64,000 nt of DNA from an uncultured Oscillibacter sp. Lineage in GTDB: Bacteria > Bacillota > Clostridia > Oscillospirales > Oscillospiraceae. Numbering within the stretch: the stretch's first letter is position 1; every line of letters starts with the position of its first letter. Shown piece by piece: positions 40,406-48,849 of this stretch. The DNA lies in assembly GCA_910578935.1 (NCBI GenBank), contig CAJTSM010000014.1, positions 6,381 through 70,380 on the forward strand, read 5' to 3'. The notes under the pieces are model-generated. The model was given only the letters and a program-made list of their open reading frames with translations, searched no databases and was not told the DNA's origin. The position numbers and the translations under genes were made by a program.

Positions 40406-42112
40406 TCAGAAACCCCAAGAAGAGGACATCTGGATCTGGGTGAAGACCTCGGTGCCTTCCTCCACGCCGGATTTGATCTCCACATTGTAATTGTCGGAGA
40501 TGCCGATTTCCACGGCCACGGGCCAGAAGCCTTCGGGAATCATTTCGTCAATCATGACGCCTTCCACCGCTGTTTCCGGCTTGTCGCCCTTGACGTAGAC
40601 CACCGTCAGGCTCTCGCCCTCTTCAGTGGAGACGGTGCGGACCGCCTGGAGAGGCAGCACCAGACAGTTGTCGTTTTCGCTGGCGGTGAGTTTGTAGTTG
40701 ATGTAGCTGTTGACCTGGAGGGTTTCCTCCGCGTTGTCCACCGAGATGACCATGGGATAAGTCGCCACGCCGTTGTTGATGGTGCTGGAGAGGCTGACGC
40801 TTTCCACCATGCCCATTGCCGTGGTGCCCCACTGGTCCAGCTCCACCATGGTCCCTGTCTCCACGGCGCTGACGTTCCGCTCGTCCACCGTGGCGTTGAC
40901 AATCAGGGAGGAGGTGTCGGAGATCGTGACCACCGTGGTGTTGGCGGCGATTTCATCTCCGGGCTTCATGGTCAACCCGATGACCTTGCCCGCAATGGAG
41001 GCCACGGCGGAGCAGTTCGCCAGATTCTTCTCGGCGGTTTCCAGGGTCTTCTGCGCTTCGTCCAGGCTCTGCTGGGCGGAGTAGATCTCCGCCTCACTGT
41101 CCTCGCCGTCTACCCGGACCAGGACCTGCCCGGCGCTGACCTGGAGAAAGTCCACCAGGGAACTGGAGAGGACGGTGCCGTTGACGGTGGATTTCAGGTC
41201 GCCGGTGCGGTAATACTCCAGCTTCCCGGGCTCATAGGGGTAGATGGTTTCCCCCGCGTCGGTAGTCACCGTGGCGGAGGCCGCCATTTCGGCGGTAAGG
41301 GCCCCCTCATTTTCCACCAGAATATCGGCGGAAAAGAGCTTGGTCCCCTCCGGCGTGATGCGGCTGACCATATGGACCGCCTCCACCGTGCCGGAAAGGG
41401 AGCTCATCAGAGCGGGAACCGACACATCCATGCTCTGGCCCTGGTGGATCATGCCCTCATAGGCGTAGCTGTAATACTGGGTGAGCCGCAGACGGGTGTC
41501 GTCCGCCAAAACGGCCAGCTTTTGGTCCTTGCTGATGGTGTCGCCGGGGTTCAGGTCCACCACTTCCATCAGCTTGCCGGAATAGCCCGCCGCCAGGTTC
41601 AGTCCTGCCACGTCCTTCAAAAGGGCGTTGAGCTGTTTCTCCCGGCCGAGTACGTCTTGCCGTGCCTTGTCCACGGCGGTACGAGCGGCGTCGGAGTCGA
41701 TGATAAACAGGGGCGTGCCCGGTTCCACAGTGTCGCCTTCGTTGACAAAGACCTCGGACACCGTGCCGGTGGTGGCGATGGTAATGGTTTCGCTGTCCTT
41801 GGCTTTGGTGAGCCCGCTGCCCTCTACGGTAGAGGTGATGGAGCTGTACTGCACCACGTCGGTGAGGACTTCGGTTTCCTCCCCGCTGTTCTTCGCGGCC
41901 AGGAACTGGCGGATCCCCAAGCCGGCGGCGATGAGAATCAGTAGGAAAATGAACCACCGGACGATTTTCCGCCGTTTCTTCCGGGGCATTCCCTTCCACT
42001 TTTTCCAAAGGGAGGCCTTTTCCACCGCTGCCTCCGAAGCGGGAGACGGCGCCGCCTCAGGGGCTGCCTGAGCGGTCCCGGCTTGCTGTTCGCGATCCAT
42101 GACTTCTGACAT
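40406..42112 (-). CDS. HlyD/MacA-type membrane-fusion adaptor
   Basis: A 568-residue protein with a proline/alanine-rich cytoplasmic tail (1-35), one basic-flanked helix (about 48-70, 'IVRWFIFLLILIAAGLGIRQFL'), a first lipoyl half ('VSEVFVNEGDTVEPGTPLFIIDSD'), helical hairpins, a second lipoyl half ('IAGKVIGLTMKPGDEIAANTTVVTI') and a beta-barrel C-terminus. It is longer than MacA (about 370) because of an inserted region near 170-340. In a Gram-positive cell it links the exporter to the wall. AGGAGAAATC precedes the ATG. Confidence 0.9.
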   Translation of the reverse strand: MSEVMDREQQAGTAQAAPEAAPSPASEAAVEKASLWKKWKGMPRKKRRKIVRWFIFLLILIAAGLGIRQFLAAKNSGEETEVLTDVVQYSSITSTVEGSGLTKAKDSETITIATTGTVSEVFVNEGDTVEPGTPLFIIDSDAARTAVDKARQDVLGREKQLNALLKDVAGLNLAAGYSGKLMEVVDLNPGDTISKDQKLAVLADDTRLRLTQYYSYAYEGMIHQGQSMDVSVPALMSSLSGTVEAVHMVSRITPEGTKLFSADILVENEGALTAEMAASATVTTDAGETIYPYEPGKLEYYRTGDLKSTVNGTVLSSSLVDFLQVSAGQVLVRVDGEDSEAEIYSAQQSLDEAQKTLETAEKNLANCSAVASIAGKVIGLTMKPGDEIAANTTVVTISDTSSLIVNATVDERNVSAVETGTMVELDQWGTTAMGMVESVSLSSTINNGVATYPMVISVDNAEETLQVNSYINYKLTASENDNCLVLPLQAVRTVSTEEGESLTVVYVKGDKPETAVEGVMIDEMIPEGFWPVAVEIGISDNYNVEIKSGVEEGTEVFTQIQMSSSWGF

Positions 42113-42414
42113 ACGATTTCTCCTTCACCGATTGGATGGGATTCCTGAACGGAGCTCCTTACCGGCAATCCGCCGTTCTGTAAGCACAGAAATAGATTAA
42201 CAGGGATTGGCATCAAAACTGTATCATTGATACTAGAACAGTTTGCCAAGGAAAACAACAACAAAACGGTTACAGATTTCTTAAGATTTTTTGAAGATTG
42301 AGGGACAAGCCCTTTGTAAGTTTGACGTATGAAGGACTGGAAGCGTTTCATGGAATTCTGCACAAAAATTTGGGAACAGAGCCGGGAATTTCCGTTAAAG
42401 GAACCGGTCAGGAA
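42113..42414. other. Gene-free spacer with a promoter-proximal palindrome
   Basis: The 338-base gap upstream of the adaptor gene holds the perfect 13-base palindrome GTATCATTGATAC at 42221-42233. On the minus strand TTGGCA with a 17-base spacer reaches TGATAC inside it, a possible regulated promoter for the exporter operon. The AT-rich remainder shows no gene. Confidence 0.45.
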
Positions 42415-42442
42415 AAAACCGCCCCTGAAGCGGGGCGGTTTT
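42415..42442 (-). terminator. Terminator of the TRAP operon
   Basis: AAAACCGCCCC and GGGGCGGTTTT arms, nine bases beyond the permease stop. Confidence 0.8.
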
Positions 42443-42450
42443 GCGAGAAT

Positions 42451-44490
42451 TCAGGCGTTTAAGGTGTTCTTCTTTGCCATGGTTTTCTGATAGAGCACCA
42501 TAACGGCCAGGGCGGCCAAGCCCACCACATCCGTGGCAGAGCCGGGAATCATCATGGCAAGGCCCGCCGCGATCAGGGTGAGACGCATCCATTTGGGGAT
42601 GGGCCGGAACAAAAAGCCGTTCAGCGCCGCGGCCACGCCGAAAATGCCCAACAGAGCGCTGATGACGATCTGCACTACCTGGAAGACGCTGGTCACGTCC
42701 ACAAAGAGCATGGCCGGGCTGTAGGCGAAGATATAGGGAACTATGAAAGCGGCGATAGCCAGTTTTGTGGCGTTGACGCCGGTTTTCATGGGATCGGATT
42801 TAGCGATGGCGCTGCCCGCATAGGCGGCCAGGGCCACGGGAGGCGTGATGTCCGCCACGATACCGAAATAGAAGACAAAGAAGTGAGCGGGGATTTTGCC
42901 GATGCCCAACTGGATCAAAATGGGGGCGCAGGTGGAAGCCATGATGCAGTAATTGGCCGTGGTGGGCACGCCCATGCCCAGGACGATGCAGCAGAGCATG
43001 GTGAGGAACAGGGCGATGAACATGGCCAGGCTTTCGTTGGGAACCATCCTGCTGATGTTAATGACTCCATTGATCAGCTTGGAGGCCAGACCCGTCACGG
43101 TGATGCACCCGGCTACCATACCCGCCATAGAGCAGGCCACAGCCACGGTGATGCAGCTCCGGCCGCCGGCCTCCAGAGCGTTGACGATCATAGAGGCGGT
43201 ATCCTTCACAAAGCGGACGGCCCTGCCTTCCTCATGCTGGGCCCGGCTGTCCATGAAGATATGAGGCAGACTCACCAGGACCGCCAGCAGGATGGCGATG
43301 GAGGCGGAGAATTGGAGAGTCCGGGTATTGGTGGAAACCATCCACACCAGAATTACCAGGGGCAGGAGCAGGTAAATACTGCGGATCAGCGTGCCGAATT
43401 TGGGAAGCTGATCCCGGGGAATGCCCTTCAAATTCAGCCGCCGGGCCTCCAGGTGAACGGCCAGGAAGATGCCGGTGAAATACAACAGGGCGGGGAGAAT
43501 GGCCTTTACCGCCACGTTGGCGTAAGTGGTGTCCATATACTCCGCCATAAGGAAAGCCGCCGCGCCCATGATGGGGGGCATGATCTGCCCGCCGGTGGAG
43601 GCCGCCGCCTCCACGGCCCCGGCGAACTCGCCCTGGTAACCGGTGCGCTTCATCATGGGGATGGTGACAGAACCGGTGGTGACGGTGTTTCCAACCGACG
43701 AGCCGGACACCATGCCGCATAGAGCGGAAGAGATGACCGCCACCTTGGCCGGGCCGCCGGAGGTGCTGCCCGCCAGGGAGTTGGCCAGGTCAATGAAGAA
43801 GTTGGAAATGCCGGTCCGCTCCAGGAACGCGCCGAAGATGATGAACACGGCGATGAACTTGGCGCAGACCTGAATGGGCGTTGCCATGACGCCGGAGGTG
43901 CCGTAGAACAGGGTATAGATGACCCGGGCCAGGTTCTGGCCGCTGGCGAAGGTGTAGATCAGCAGCGCGCCCACCACGCAGAGAATGGGCAGACCCACGC
44001 AGCGGCGGCAGAGCTCCGCCAGCACCAAGATCGCCGCCACGCCGATGGCCAGGTAAAACCAGGCGTTCGGGACCGCGCTCTCGCTGGCGGGGTTGATTTT
44101 GGCGGCACTGGTGATGACCATGACCAGGGAATTATAATTGAGGCAGTAGTAGAAAAAGGACCCAGCCCCCACCAGCATCAGCACGATGTCATACCAAGGC
44201 ATGGAGTTGGGCTTCACATGGTCTTTCCGGGCAGGATAGGTGAGGTAGCCCATAACGGTGATAAGCCCCAGGAAGGAGGTCAGCCGGATGGGCAGATCCC
44301 AGGTGCAGAACAGGGTGGACCAAATGCAGTACAGAGAAAACAGGGCCATGACCACACTGACCACGGTCTTGGGCTTCCCCTCCCAAATGCGGGTGGCGGA
44401 TTCCCGGTCATACTTCCGCATGACTTCGTCCATGTCCGCCGCGGTGCCGATGTCCACGTCGGGAAGGTTCTTCTTGTCTTTCTCGCTCAT
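42451..44490 (-). CDS. TRAP transporter fused permease (DctQM type)
   Basis: A 679-residue protein with about 17-18 hydrophobic segments. The first 200 residues contain the small-subunit-like part; the rest is the large subunit with 'FGAFLERTGISNFFIDLANSLAGSTSGGPAKVAVISSALCGMVSGSSVGNT', 'GYQGEFAGAVEAAASTGGQIMPPIMGAAAFLMAEY' and 'GMGVPTTANYCI'. These are typical of the fused permeases that work with TAXI binding proteins using an ion gradient. Substrates are usually small carboxylates or amino acids. It follows the TAXI gene with a 151-base hairpin-rich gap. Confidence 0.93.
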   Translation of the reverse strand: MSEKDKKNLPDVDIGTAADMDEVMRKYDRESATRIWEGKPKTVVSVVMALFSLYCIWSTLFCTWDLPIRLTSFLGLITVMGYLTYPARKDHVKPNSMPWYDIVLMLVGAGSFFYYCLNYNSLVMVITSAAKINPASESAVPNAWFYLAIGVAAILVLAELCRRCVGLPILCVVGALLIYTFASGQNLARVIYTLFYGTSGVMATPIQVCAKFIAVFIIFGAFLERTGISNFFIDLANSLAGSTSGGPAKVAVISSALCGMVSGSSVGNTVTTGSVTIPMMKRTGYQGEFAGAVEAAASTGGQIMPPIMGAAAFLMAEYMDTTYANVAVKAILPALLYFTGIFLAVHLEARRLNLKGIPRDQLPKFGTLIRSIYLLLPLVILVWMVSTNTRTLQFSASIAILLAVLVSLPHIFMDSRAQHEEGRAVRFVKDTASMIVNALEAGGRSCITVAVACSMAGMVAGCITVTGLASKLINGVINISRMVPNESLAMFIALFLTMLCCIVLGMGVPTTANYCIMASTCAPILIQLGIGKIPAHFFVFYFGIVADITPPVALAAYAGSAIAKSDPMKTGVNATKLAIAAFIVPYIFAYSPAMLFVDVTSVFQVVQIVISALLGIFGVAAALNGFLFRPIPKWMRLTLIAAGLAMMIPGSATDVVGLAALAVMVLYQKTMAKKNTLNA

Positions 44491-44545
44491 AGAATCGTAC
44501 TCCTTATTAAAATAAGCACAGGGGATGCAGCAGAGGGAAACGGGT

Positions 44546-44619
44546 CCTTGCCGTATTGAAGGGGCGGCGGGAGAACCGCCCTTTCAATACGGCAAGGGCC
44601 GCTTGATGCGGCCCTTGCC
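44546..44619 (-). promoter_or_regulatory. Overlapping alternative hairpins between TAXI and permease genes
   Basis: In the mRNA, GGCAAGGGCCGC and GCGGCCCTTGCC (complement of 44591-44619) make one hairpin. CCTTGCC is also the start of a 22-bp arm (44576-44597) that pairs with 44546-44567. The two structures share CCTTGCC and so exclude each other. No T-run follows either. Such an arrangement could let the binding protein be made in excess of the permease. Confidence 0.7.
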
Positions 44620-44641
44620 GGGGGTGACTCGGGTTAAAAGC

Positions 44642-45709
44642 TTAGTAGGTCCCGGCGGGGATGGTGTAGGCGCTGTAATAAGGGGAGGACTCCAGCAGGG
44701 CGCTGGTGTGCTCCTCATCCAGGCTGACCAGGTACACAGGGCCGCTGGTGGCCAGGTCCACAATGGCGGTGGTGGGAGCGCCGGCTACCACGAAGGCCGC
44801 GTCGATCTTCTTGTCCTTCAGGCTGTCCGCGCTGTCGCCGAAGCCCTGATACACGGGGCTGATGCCGCTGTCGGGATCAATGTCATAAGCGCCCAGCACG
44901 TCCACGGCGTTGAACCACACGCCGGAACCCCGGTCACCGATGGAGACGGACTTGCCCGCCAGGTCCGCCACGGACTTGATGTCCGGGTTGGTGGTGACGA
45001 TCTGAACCTGCTCCATATAGAGGGCGGCCACCACGGAGAAGTTCTCCACCTTGGCGTCAAACAGGCGCTCGCCGTTGAAGGCGTAGCTCATGACGTCGGA
45101 CTGGACAAAGCCCAGCTGGATGTCCCCGGCGCTCAGGTCTTCGATGTTGGCCTTGGAGCCGCCGGAAGTCACGGCGGTGACGGAGACGCTGGTATTATTG
45201 GAGATATAGCTGGAGAGCACGCCGCCGAAGGCGTAATAAGTGCCGGACTCGCCGCCGGTGCCGAAGGTCAGGGCCTTGGAGTCGCCAGAGCCCGCGCCGT
45301 CTTTGACAGCGGCCACGTCAATGCCCTTCTCCTTAAAATATTTGGCCGCGCCGGGGTGATAGGGCACGGAGGTGACGGAGGAGGCGAAAGTCAGGTCCAG
45401 CTCACCGCCCTTGGCGTGCTGCTCGGTGATGGTGGGGATGTTTTCAAAAATGGCGGAGGTCAGAGCGTAGATGTCGTCCTCCGGCACGTCGTCCCGGGCG
45501 ATGACCACGGCGCCCACGGCCACGGTGTTGGTGTCCTCAGAAACGGTGGAGGCGCCGGAGTCCGCGGGGGCGGAGGAATCGGCGGGAGCGGAGGTGTCTG
45601 CGGGGGCGCCGGTTCCAGTGGAGGAGCCGCCGTCATTATTGCCGCCGCATCCGGCAAGGAGCATGGCCAGCATGAGAACGGCCATCAGCAGAGAGAATTT
45701 CTTTTTCAT
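44642..45709 (-). CDS. TAXI-family TRAP solute-binding lipoprotein, circularly permuted
   Basis: A 355-residue lipoprotein (lipobox LAGC, Cys21, then a Ala/Ser/Pro/Asp linker). The binding domain has all TAXI blocks but in swapped order. Residues 59-131 ('NTVAVGAVVIARDDVPED', 'VPYHPGAAKYFKEKGI') match what is normally the C-terminal end. Residues 146-355 ('LTFGTGGESGTYYAFGG', 'LGFVQSDVMSYAFNG', 'SIGDRGSGVW') match the normal N-terminal part and end at 'YTIPAGTY', where ordinary TAXI proteins continue into the first block. A short Gly/Ser/Asp linker (132-145) joins them. The gene is intact, well expressed by its signals and next to its permease. Confidence 0.9.
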   Translation of the reverse strand: MKKKFSLLMAVLMLAMLLAGCGGNNDGGSSTGTGAPADTSAPADSSAPADSGASTVSEDTNTVAVGAVVIARDDVPEDDIYALTSAIFENIPTITEQHAKGGELDLTFASSVTSVPYHPGAAKYFKEKGIDVAAVKDGAGSGDSKALTFGTGGESGTYYAFGGVLSSYISNNTSVSVTAVTSGGSKANIEDLSAGDIQLGFVQSDVMSYAFNGERLFDAKVENFSVVAALYMEQVQIVTTNPDIKSVADLAGKSVSIGDRGSGVWFNAVDVLGAYDIDPDSGISPVYQGFGDSADSLKDKKIDAAFVVAGAPTTAIVDLATSGPVYLVSLDEEHTSALLESSPYYSAYTIPAGTY

Positions 45710-45774
45710 CGTTCTTCCTCTTTTCAGGATTGGATTTTGCGAGGGTTGAAGTCAACTCCTGCAAGTGTATAATT

Positions 45775-45803
45775 ATCATACCATAAAATGCATGGTTTTA
45801 CAA
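45775..45803 (-). promoter_or_regulatory. Promoter of the TAXI-TRAP operon
   Basis: On the minus strand TTGTAA (45798-45803), 17 bases, TATGAT (45775-45780). The gap from 45804 to 45957 contains nothing else I can name. Confidence 0.65.
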
Positions 45804-45957
45804 GGCCGCATTTTAATATAGTAAATAATTTTTGCAAGTTACCATGAATCTACTTGCATTTAGAGCTGCTTTTGTGAAAGTTTTCAAGTGGGCTTTCCAA
45901 GGGGCAGGGAGATATATACAAGGTGGAGCGTGCATAAAAAAGAAAATTTGTGCAAAA

Positions 45958-45985
45958 AGCAAGCCGCCCCTTCGGGCGGCTTGCT
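45958..45985 (-). terminator. Terminator downstream of the CBS gene
   Basis: AGCAAGCCGCCC and GGGCGGCTTGCT form a perfect 12-bp stem; on the minus strand it is followed by TTTTTGC. It is 200 bases past the CBS stop, beyond a repeat copy. Confidence 0.65.
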
Positions 45986-46014
45986 CGGCCTGTGGAAAAA
46001 CACAAAAAGCTGAT

Positions 46015-46180
46015 CAGATGAGAAGAAGAGGGGCGGGACTGCGCCCGCAGGCTTGTTTCAAAGCGCAGCCGCCGCTTAGGGCGGTCCTTGGCGCGGAGAT
46101 CACCCAGGAAGGGATTTCTGCGCCATTCCAATCTTAAAATTTTGGAGAGCTTTCTGGAAGTTTTAAAACTTGCTGCAAAC
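46015..46180 (-). repeat. Intergenic repeat, left copy flanking the CBS gene
   Basis: Read on the minus strand the order is CAAGTTTTAAAACTTCCAG..., a short AAAATTTTAAGATTGG stretch, GGTGATCTCCGCGCCAAG, a CCGCC...GGCGG hairpin and CCTGCGGGCGCAGTCC. The same order appears on the plus strand at 46960-47100, so the two copies face each other around the CBS gene. Confidence 0.7.
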
Positions 46181-46183
46181 TGC

Positions 46184-46612
46184 TTATACGATTTTCCGGA
46201 GGATGGGGGTGGTTTCTTTCTCTTCGGCCAGACAGCGGATGATGTCCTGACGGGTGACAATGCCAATGAAGCTGTTCAGATCATCCACTACGGGGACAAA
46301 GTTGTGGCGGACGATCGTGTCCAGCAGCTCGCCGACGGAGGCGGTGATACGGACGGAGGGATTTTCCCGGAGAATATCCCGGACGTGGAGGCGCTCAAGC
46401 TCCTTCATGGAGCAGGCATCACCCTCATCGGGAAGCAGCCGCCAGAGAAAGTCTCCTTCACTGACGGTGCCTACGTATTGGCCCTTGCGGTTGATGACGG
46501 GTACAGCGCTGCGGCCGTGGTGCCGGAGTTTTTCCAGCCCCTGGCGCATGGTGTTGTCGTCGTACAGATAGGCGACGCGATGCTTCGGTGTCAGAAGGTA
46601 AGCAATGTTCAC
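46184..46612 (-). CDS. Tandem CBS-domain protein
   Basis: A 142-residue protein made of two CBS motifs. The first is 'HRVAYLYDDNTMRQGLEKLRHHGRSAVPVINRKGQYVGTVSEGDFLWRLL' and the second 'ITASVGELLDTIVRHNFVPVVDDLNSFIGIVTRQDIIRCL'. CBS pairs bind adenine nucleotides and sense energy or cyclic dinucleotides. No catalytic domain is attached. It stands alone between two inverted repeat copies, so its partner cannot be read from context. The weakly spaced start is supported only by length and domain fit. Confidence 0.88.
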   Translation of the reverse strand: MNIAYLLTPKHRVAYLYDDNTMRQGLEKLRHHGRSAVPVINRKGQYVGTVSEGDFLWRLLPDEGDACSMKELERLHVRDILRENPSVRITASVGELLDTIVRHNFVPVVDDLNSFIGIVTRQDIIRCLAEEKETTPILRKIV

Positions 46613-46924
46613 AGTGATGCCTCATTTCTGATGGCAGGCGGGCCGGGCCGCCTGGGTCTTGTTGGGATCGGGTGCATATCTATAATATACAGGAAGGGCT
46701 TGGATAATTGGTGAACAGTTTATGAAATCTGCCGGAGAACGTGGAGGCTTACCGGTGAAGGCCGGATGAAAAACGGAACAGGGCCAGCCTTGCGGCTGAC
46801 CCTGAACCTTATTGTTTGGAAGATTGGATGAAAAGAAGTTTTGTCTCTTGCAAGTATTAAGATACAGGAGAGTTGTTAAGGAAACCAGCGTCAATTGTTA
46901 CAAAAGTCTTAAATCTTATGTCAA

Positions 46925-47100
46925 CCAAATTTGCCGAACGGCGTTCGGCAAATTTGGTCAAGTTTTCCAGCTTGCTGGAAAACTTAAAATTAAAATGGTG
47001 CAGGAAACCCCGCCTGGGTTATCTCCGCGCCAAGAGCCGCCGCAAGCGGCGGTTACGCTCCGAAACGCGCCTGCGGGCGCAGTCCGCCCTACACCCATCC
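46925..47100 (+). repeat. Intergenic repeat, right copy flanking the CBS gene
   Basis: It contains two strong palindromes, AAATTTGCCGAACG/CGTTCGGCAAATTT (46927-46957) and AGTTTTCCAGC/GCTGGAAAACT (46961-46985), then GGTTATCTCCGCGCCAAG, a GCCGCC...GGCGG hairpin and CCTGCGGGCGCAGTCC that match 46015-46140 in reverse complement. On the minus strand the palindromes may end the tadA transcript. The gap 46613-46924 also has a GGGCCAGCC/GGCTGACCC hairpin at 46781-46802 and no gene. Confidence 0.65.
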
Positions 47101-47106
47101 TCCCCG

Positions 47107-47559
47107 TTAACGGACATTGTTCCGCAGTCCGGCAAAGAACTCGGACAAAACCGCTTGGCACTCCTGCTCCAGCACGCCGCCCACCAGGGCGGGGGGGTGG
47201 GGGAAGTCCTCCATGAAGAGATTGGTCACCCCGCCGCAGGCCCCGAAACAGCGGTCCCTGGCCCCAAACCAGACCCGGCGGATCCGGGCGTTGAGGATGG
47301 CCCCGGCGCACATGGGGCAGGGCTCCAGGGTGACATAGAGCTCACAGTCCTCCAGCCGCCAGGAGCCCAGGGTTTCGTTGGCCTGGGTGATGGCTTCCAT
47401 CTCGGCATGGGAGGCGGCGGAGCGCTTTTCCTCCCGCCGGTTCCGCCCGCGGCCCACCACCGTGCCCTCACGAACGATGACGCAGCCCACGGGAACTTCT
47501 CCGGCGGCGGCGGCCTCTCGGGCCAAGGCAAGAGCTTGTCTCATAAAAATTTCCTGCAT
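47107..47559 (-). CDS. tadA: tRNA-specific adenosine deaminase
   Basis: A 150-residue zinc enzyme that converts the wobble adenosine of tRNA(Arg) to inosine. The zinc and catalytic motif is 'SAASHAEMEAI' (His and Glu) and 'TLEPCPMCAGAIL' (two Cys). 'VPVGCVIVREG' is the usual start of the fold. AGGAGGATTCCC precedes the ATG at 47559, which is preferred over an upstream in-frame GTG. The gene is divergent from the DUF2508-bofA pair. Confidence 0.95.
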   Translation of the reverse strand: MQEIFMRQALALAREAAAAGEVPVGCVIVREGTVVGRGRNRREEKRSAASHAEMEAITQANETLGSWRLEDCELYVTLEPCPMCAGAILNARIRRVWFGARDRCFGACGGVTNLFMEDFPHPPALVGGVLEQECQAVLSEFFAGLRNNVR

Positions 47560-47636
47560 AGGGAATCCTCCTGTATGAAAGCTGGCATATTTGTCCAGAC
47601 TCACCATATAAAGTATTATACAGGAGGGACAACACT

Positions 47637-47897
47637 ATGAAAACCACTTTCTTCAAAAAAAACCGGCCGGACCCGGAGCTGCTGGCGCTGCGGGCGGAGC
47701 TACAGAGCGCCCAGGGGGACTTGTCCCTGGCCTACCGCAAATTTGACCAGGCGGTGGACCCGGAGCTGGTGGAGTCCTGCATCTATCAAATCAAGGCGGA
47801 GAAAGCCCGGTGCAACTATTTAATCCGGGCGATCAAGGAACGGAATCCGGAGAGCTTCGCCGCTTTGCGGCTGGAAGGCGAGGCGGCATGGACTTAA
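47637..47897 (+). CDS. DUF2508 (YaaL-like) protein
   Basis: An 86-residue helical protein: 'DPELLALRAELQSAQGDLSLAYRKFDQAVDPELVESCIYQIKAEKARCNYLIRAIKE'. This is the DUF2508 pattern; the Bacillus homologue YaaL sits next to bofA just as here. Function is unknown. CAGGAGGGACAAC precedes the ATG. It overlaps bofA by 10 bases. Confidence 0.88.
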   Translation: MKTTFFKKNRPDPELLALRAELQSAQGDLSLAYRKFDQAVDPELVESCIYQIKAEKARCNYLIRAIKERNPESFAALRLEGEAAWT

Positions 47898-48151
47898 ACC
47901 AAAAAATCATTGCCGTGCTGCTGGCGGGCTTTTTCCTCATTGCCTTACTGCGGGTGTTCAGTGCGCCGCTGAAGGTAGCGGTGAAGCTGCTGGCGAATAC
48001 ATTTTTAGGTTTCCTGGCACTCTGGGCGGTGAATGTCACCGCCGGAGTGACGGGAATTGCCTTAGGCGTCAATGTCTGGAACGCTCTGGTAATCGGCATT
48101 CTGGGACTTCCGGGCTTTGTGCTGCTGCTGCTGGTCCAGTGGGTGTTATAG
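47888..48151 (+). CDS. bofA: BofA family sigma-K checkpoint protein
   Basis: An 87-residue membrane protein with two to three hydrophobic helices and the conserved 'FSAPLKVAVKLLANTFLGFLALWAVN' and 'NVWNALVIGILGLPGFVLLLLV'. In Bacillus BofA holds the SpoIVFB protease inactive until the engulfed forespore signals. Clostridia often keep bofA even where sigma-K control differs. The ATG at 47888 lies inside the upstream gene's end, showing coupling. A weak GGCCGGT...ACCGGTCC hairpin follows at 48164-48189. Confidence 0.88.
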   Translation: MDLNQKIIAVLLAGFFLIALLRVFSAPLKVAVKLLANTFLGFLALWAVNVTAGVTGIALGVNVWNALVIGILGLPGFVLLLLVQWVL

Positions 48152-48305
48152 GAAATACATAAGGGCCGGTTCCCAAGGGGACCGGTCCGCCTATTCATTT
48201 AAGCTAAAATATAAAATAATTTAAAGTAGAACATTAGAATTCAAGAGATAACAAAAGAAAACAAGAGGAATTCAAAGAATTTTGGCCATCAATTAAAAAA
48301 ATGGG

Positions 48306-48334
48306 TTGACATTGACATAAAAGCGTGGTATAAA
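48306..48334 (+). promoter_or_regulatory. Promoter of the rplM-rpsI operon
   Basis: TTGACA (48306-48311), 17 bases, TATAAA (48329-48334), the best consensus promoter in the window. A 60-base leader follows with a small CTCCGTAAGGAG hairpin, in the place where L13 leaders are found in Bacilli. Confidence 0.85.
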
Positions 48335-48403
48335 TGAGCTTGCTCCGTAAGGAGTTCTTACTTTGTTTAACCAATTAGAAAATATATTGATGGAGGAACG
48401 ACC

Positions 48404-48835
48404 ATGTCCACTTTTATGGCAAACAAGGCCAACATTGAGCGCAAGTGGTACATCCTGGACGCCGCCGGCAAGCCCTTGGGCAAGACTGCCGTCCGGGCCG
48501 CCGACCTGCTGCGCGGCAAAAACAAGACCACTTTCACCCCCCATGCCGACTGCGGTGACAATGTCATCATCATTAATGCCGGCAAAGCGGTGCTTACCGG
48601 CAAGAAGAGTGAACAAAAGATTTACCGCACTCACTCCGGTTGGGTGGGCGGCCTTAAGGAAACTCCCTACCGCATTCTGATGCAGGAGAAGCCCGAAGTT
48701 GCCATGCGGGTGGCTGTCCGGGGCATGATGCCCAAGAACACCGTGGCCAAGGATTCCCTGAAGCGCCTGCACATTTACGCCGGTGCGGAGCATAAGCAGC
48801 AGGCCCAGAAGCCGATCGCTCTGGACGCTGAATAA
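48404..48835 (+). CDS. rplM: 50S ribosomal protein L13
   Basis: A 143-residue ribosomal protein with the family pattern 'KWYILDAAGKPLGKTAVRAADLLRGKNK', 'GDNVIIINAGKAVLTGKK', 'YRTHSGWVGGLKE' and 'VRGMMPKNTVAKDSLKRLHIYAG'. GATGGAGGAACGACC precedes the ATG. An in-frame second ATG four residues later is possible. It is cotranscribed with rpsI, the usual bacterial pairing. Confidence 0.97.
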   Translation: MSTFMANKANIERKWYILDAAGKPLGKTAVRAADLLRGKNKTTFTPHADCGDNVIIINAGKAVLTGKKSEQKIYRTHSGWVGGLKETPYRILMQEKPEVAMRVAVRGMMPKNTVAKDSLKRLHIYAGAEHKQQAQKPIALDAE

Positions 48836-48849
48836 GGAGGAGGAAGCGT

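Noticed and set aside
44525..45772. Long open frame antisense to the TAXI gene
   Set aside because: It is Gly/Ala/His-rich with no motif, starts in the hairpin spacer and is explained by the reverse complement of the TAXI gene.
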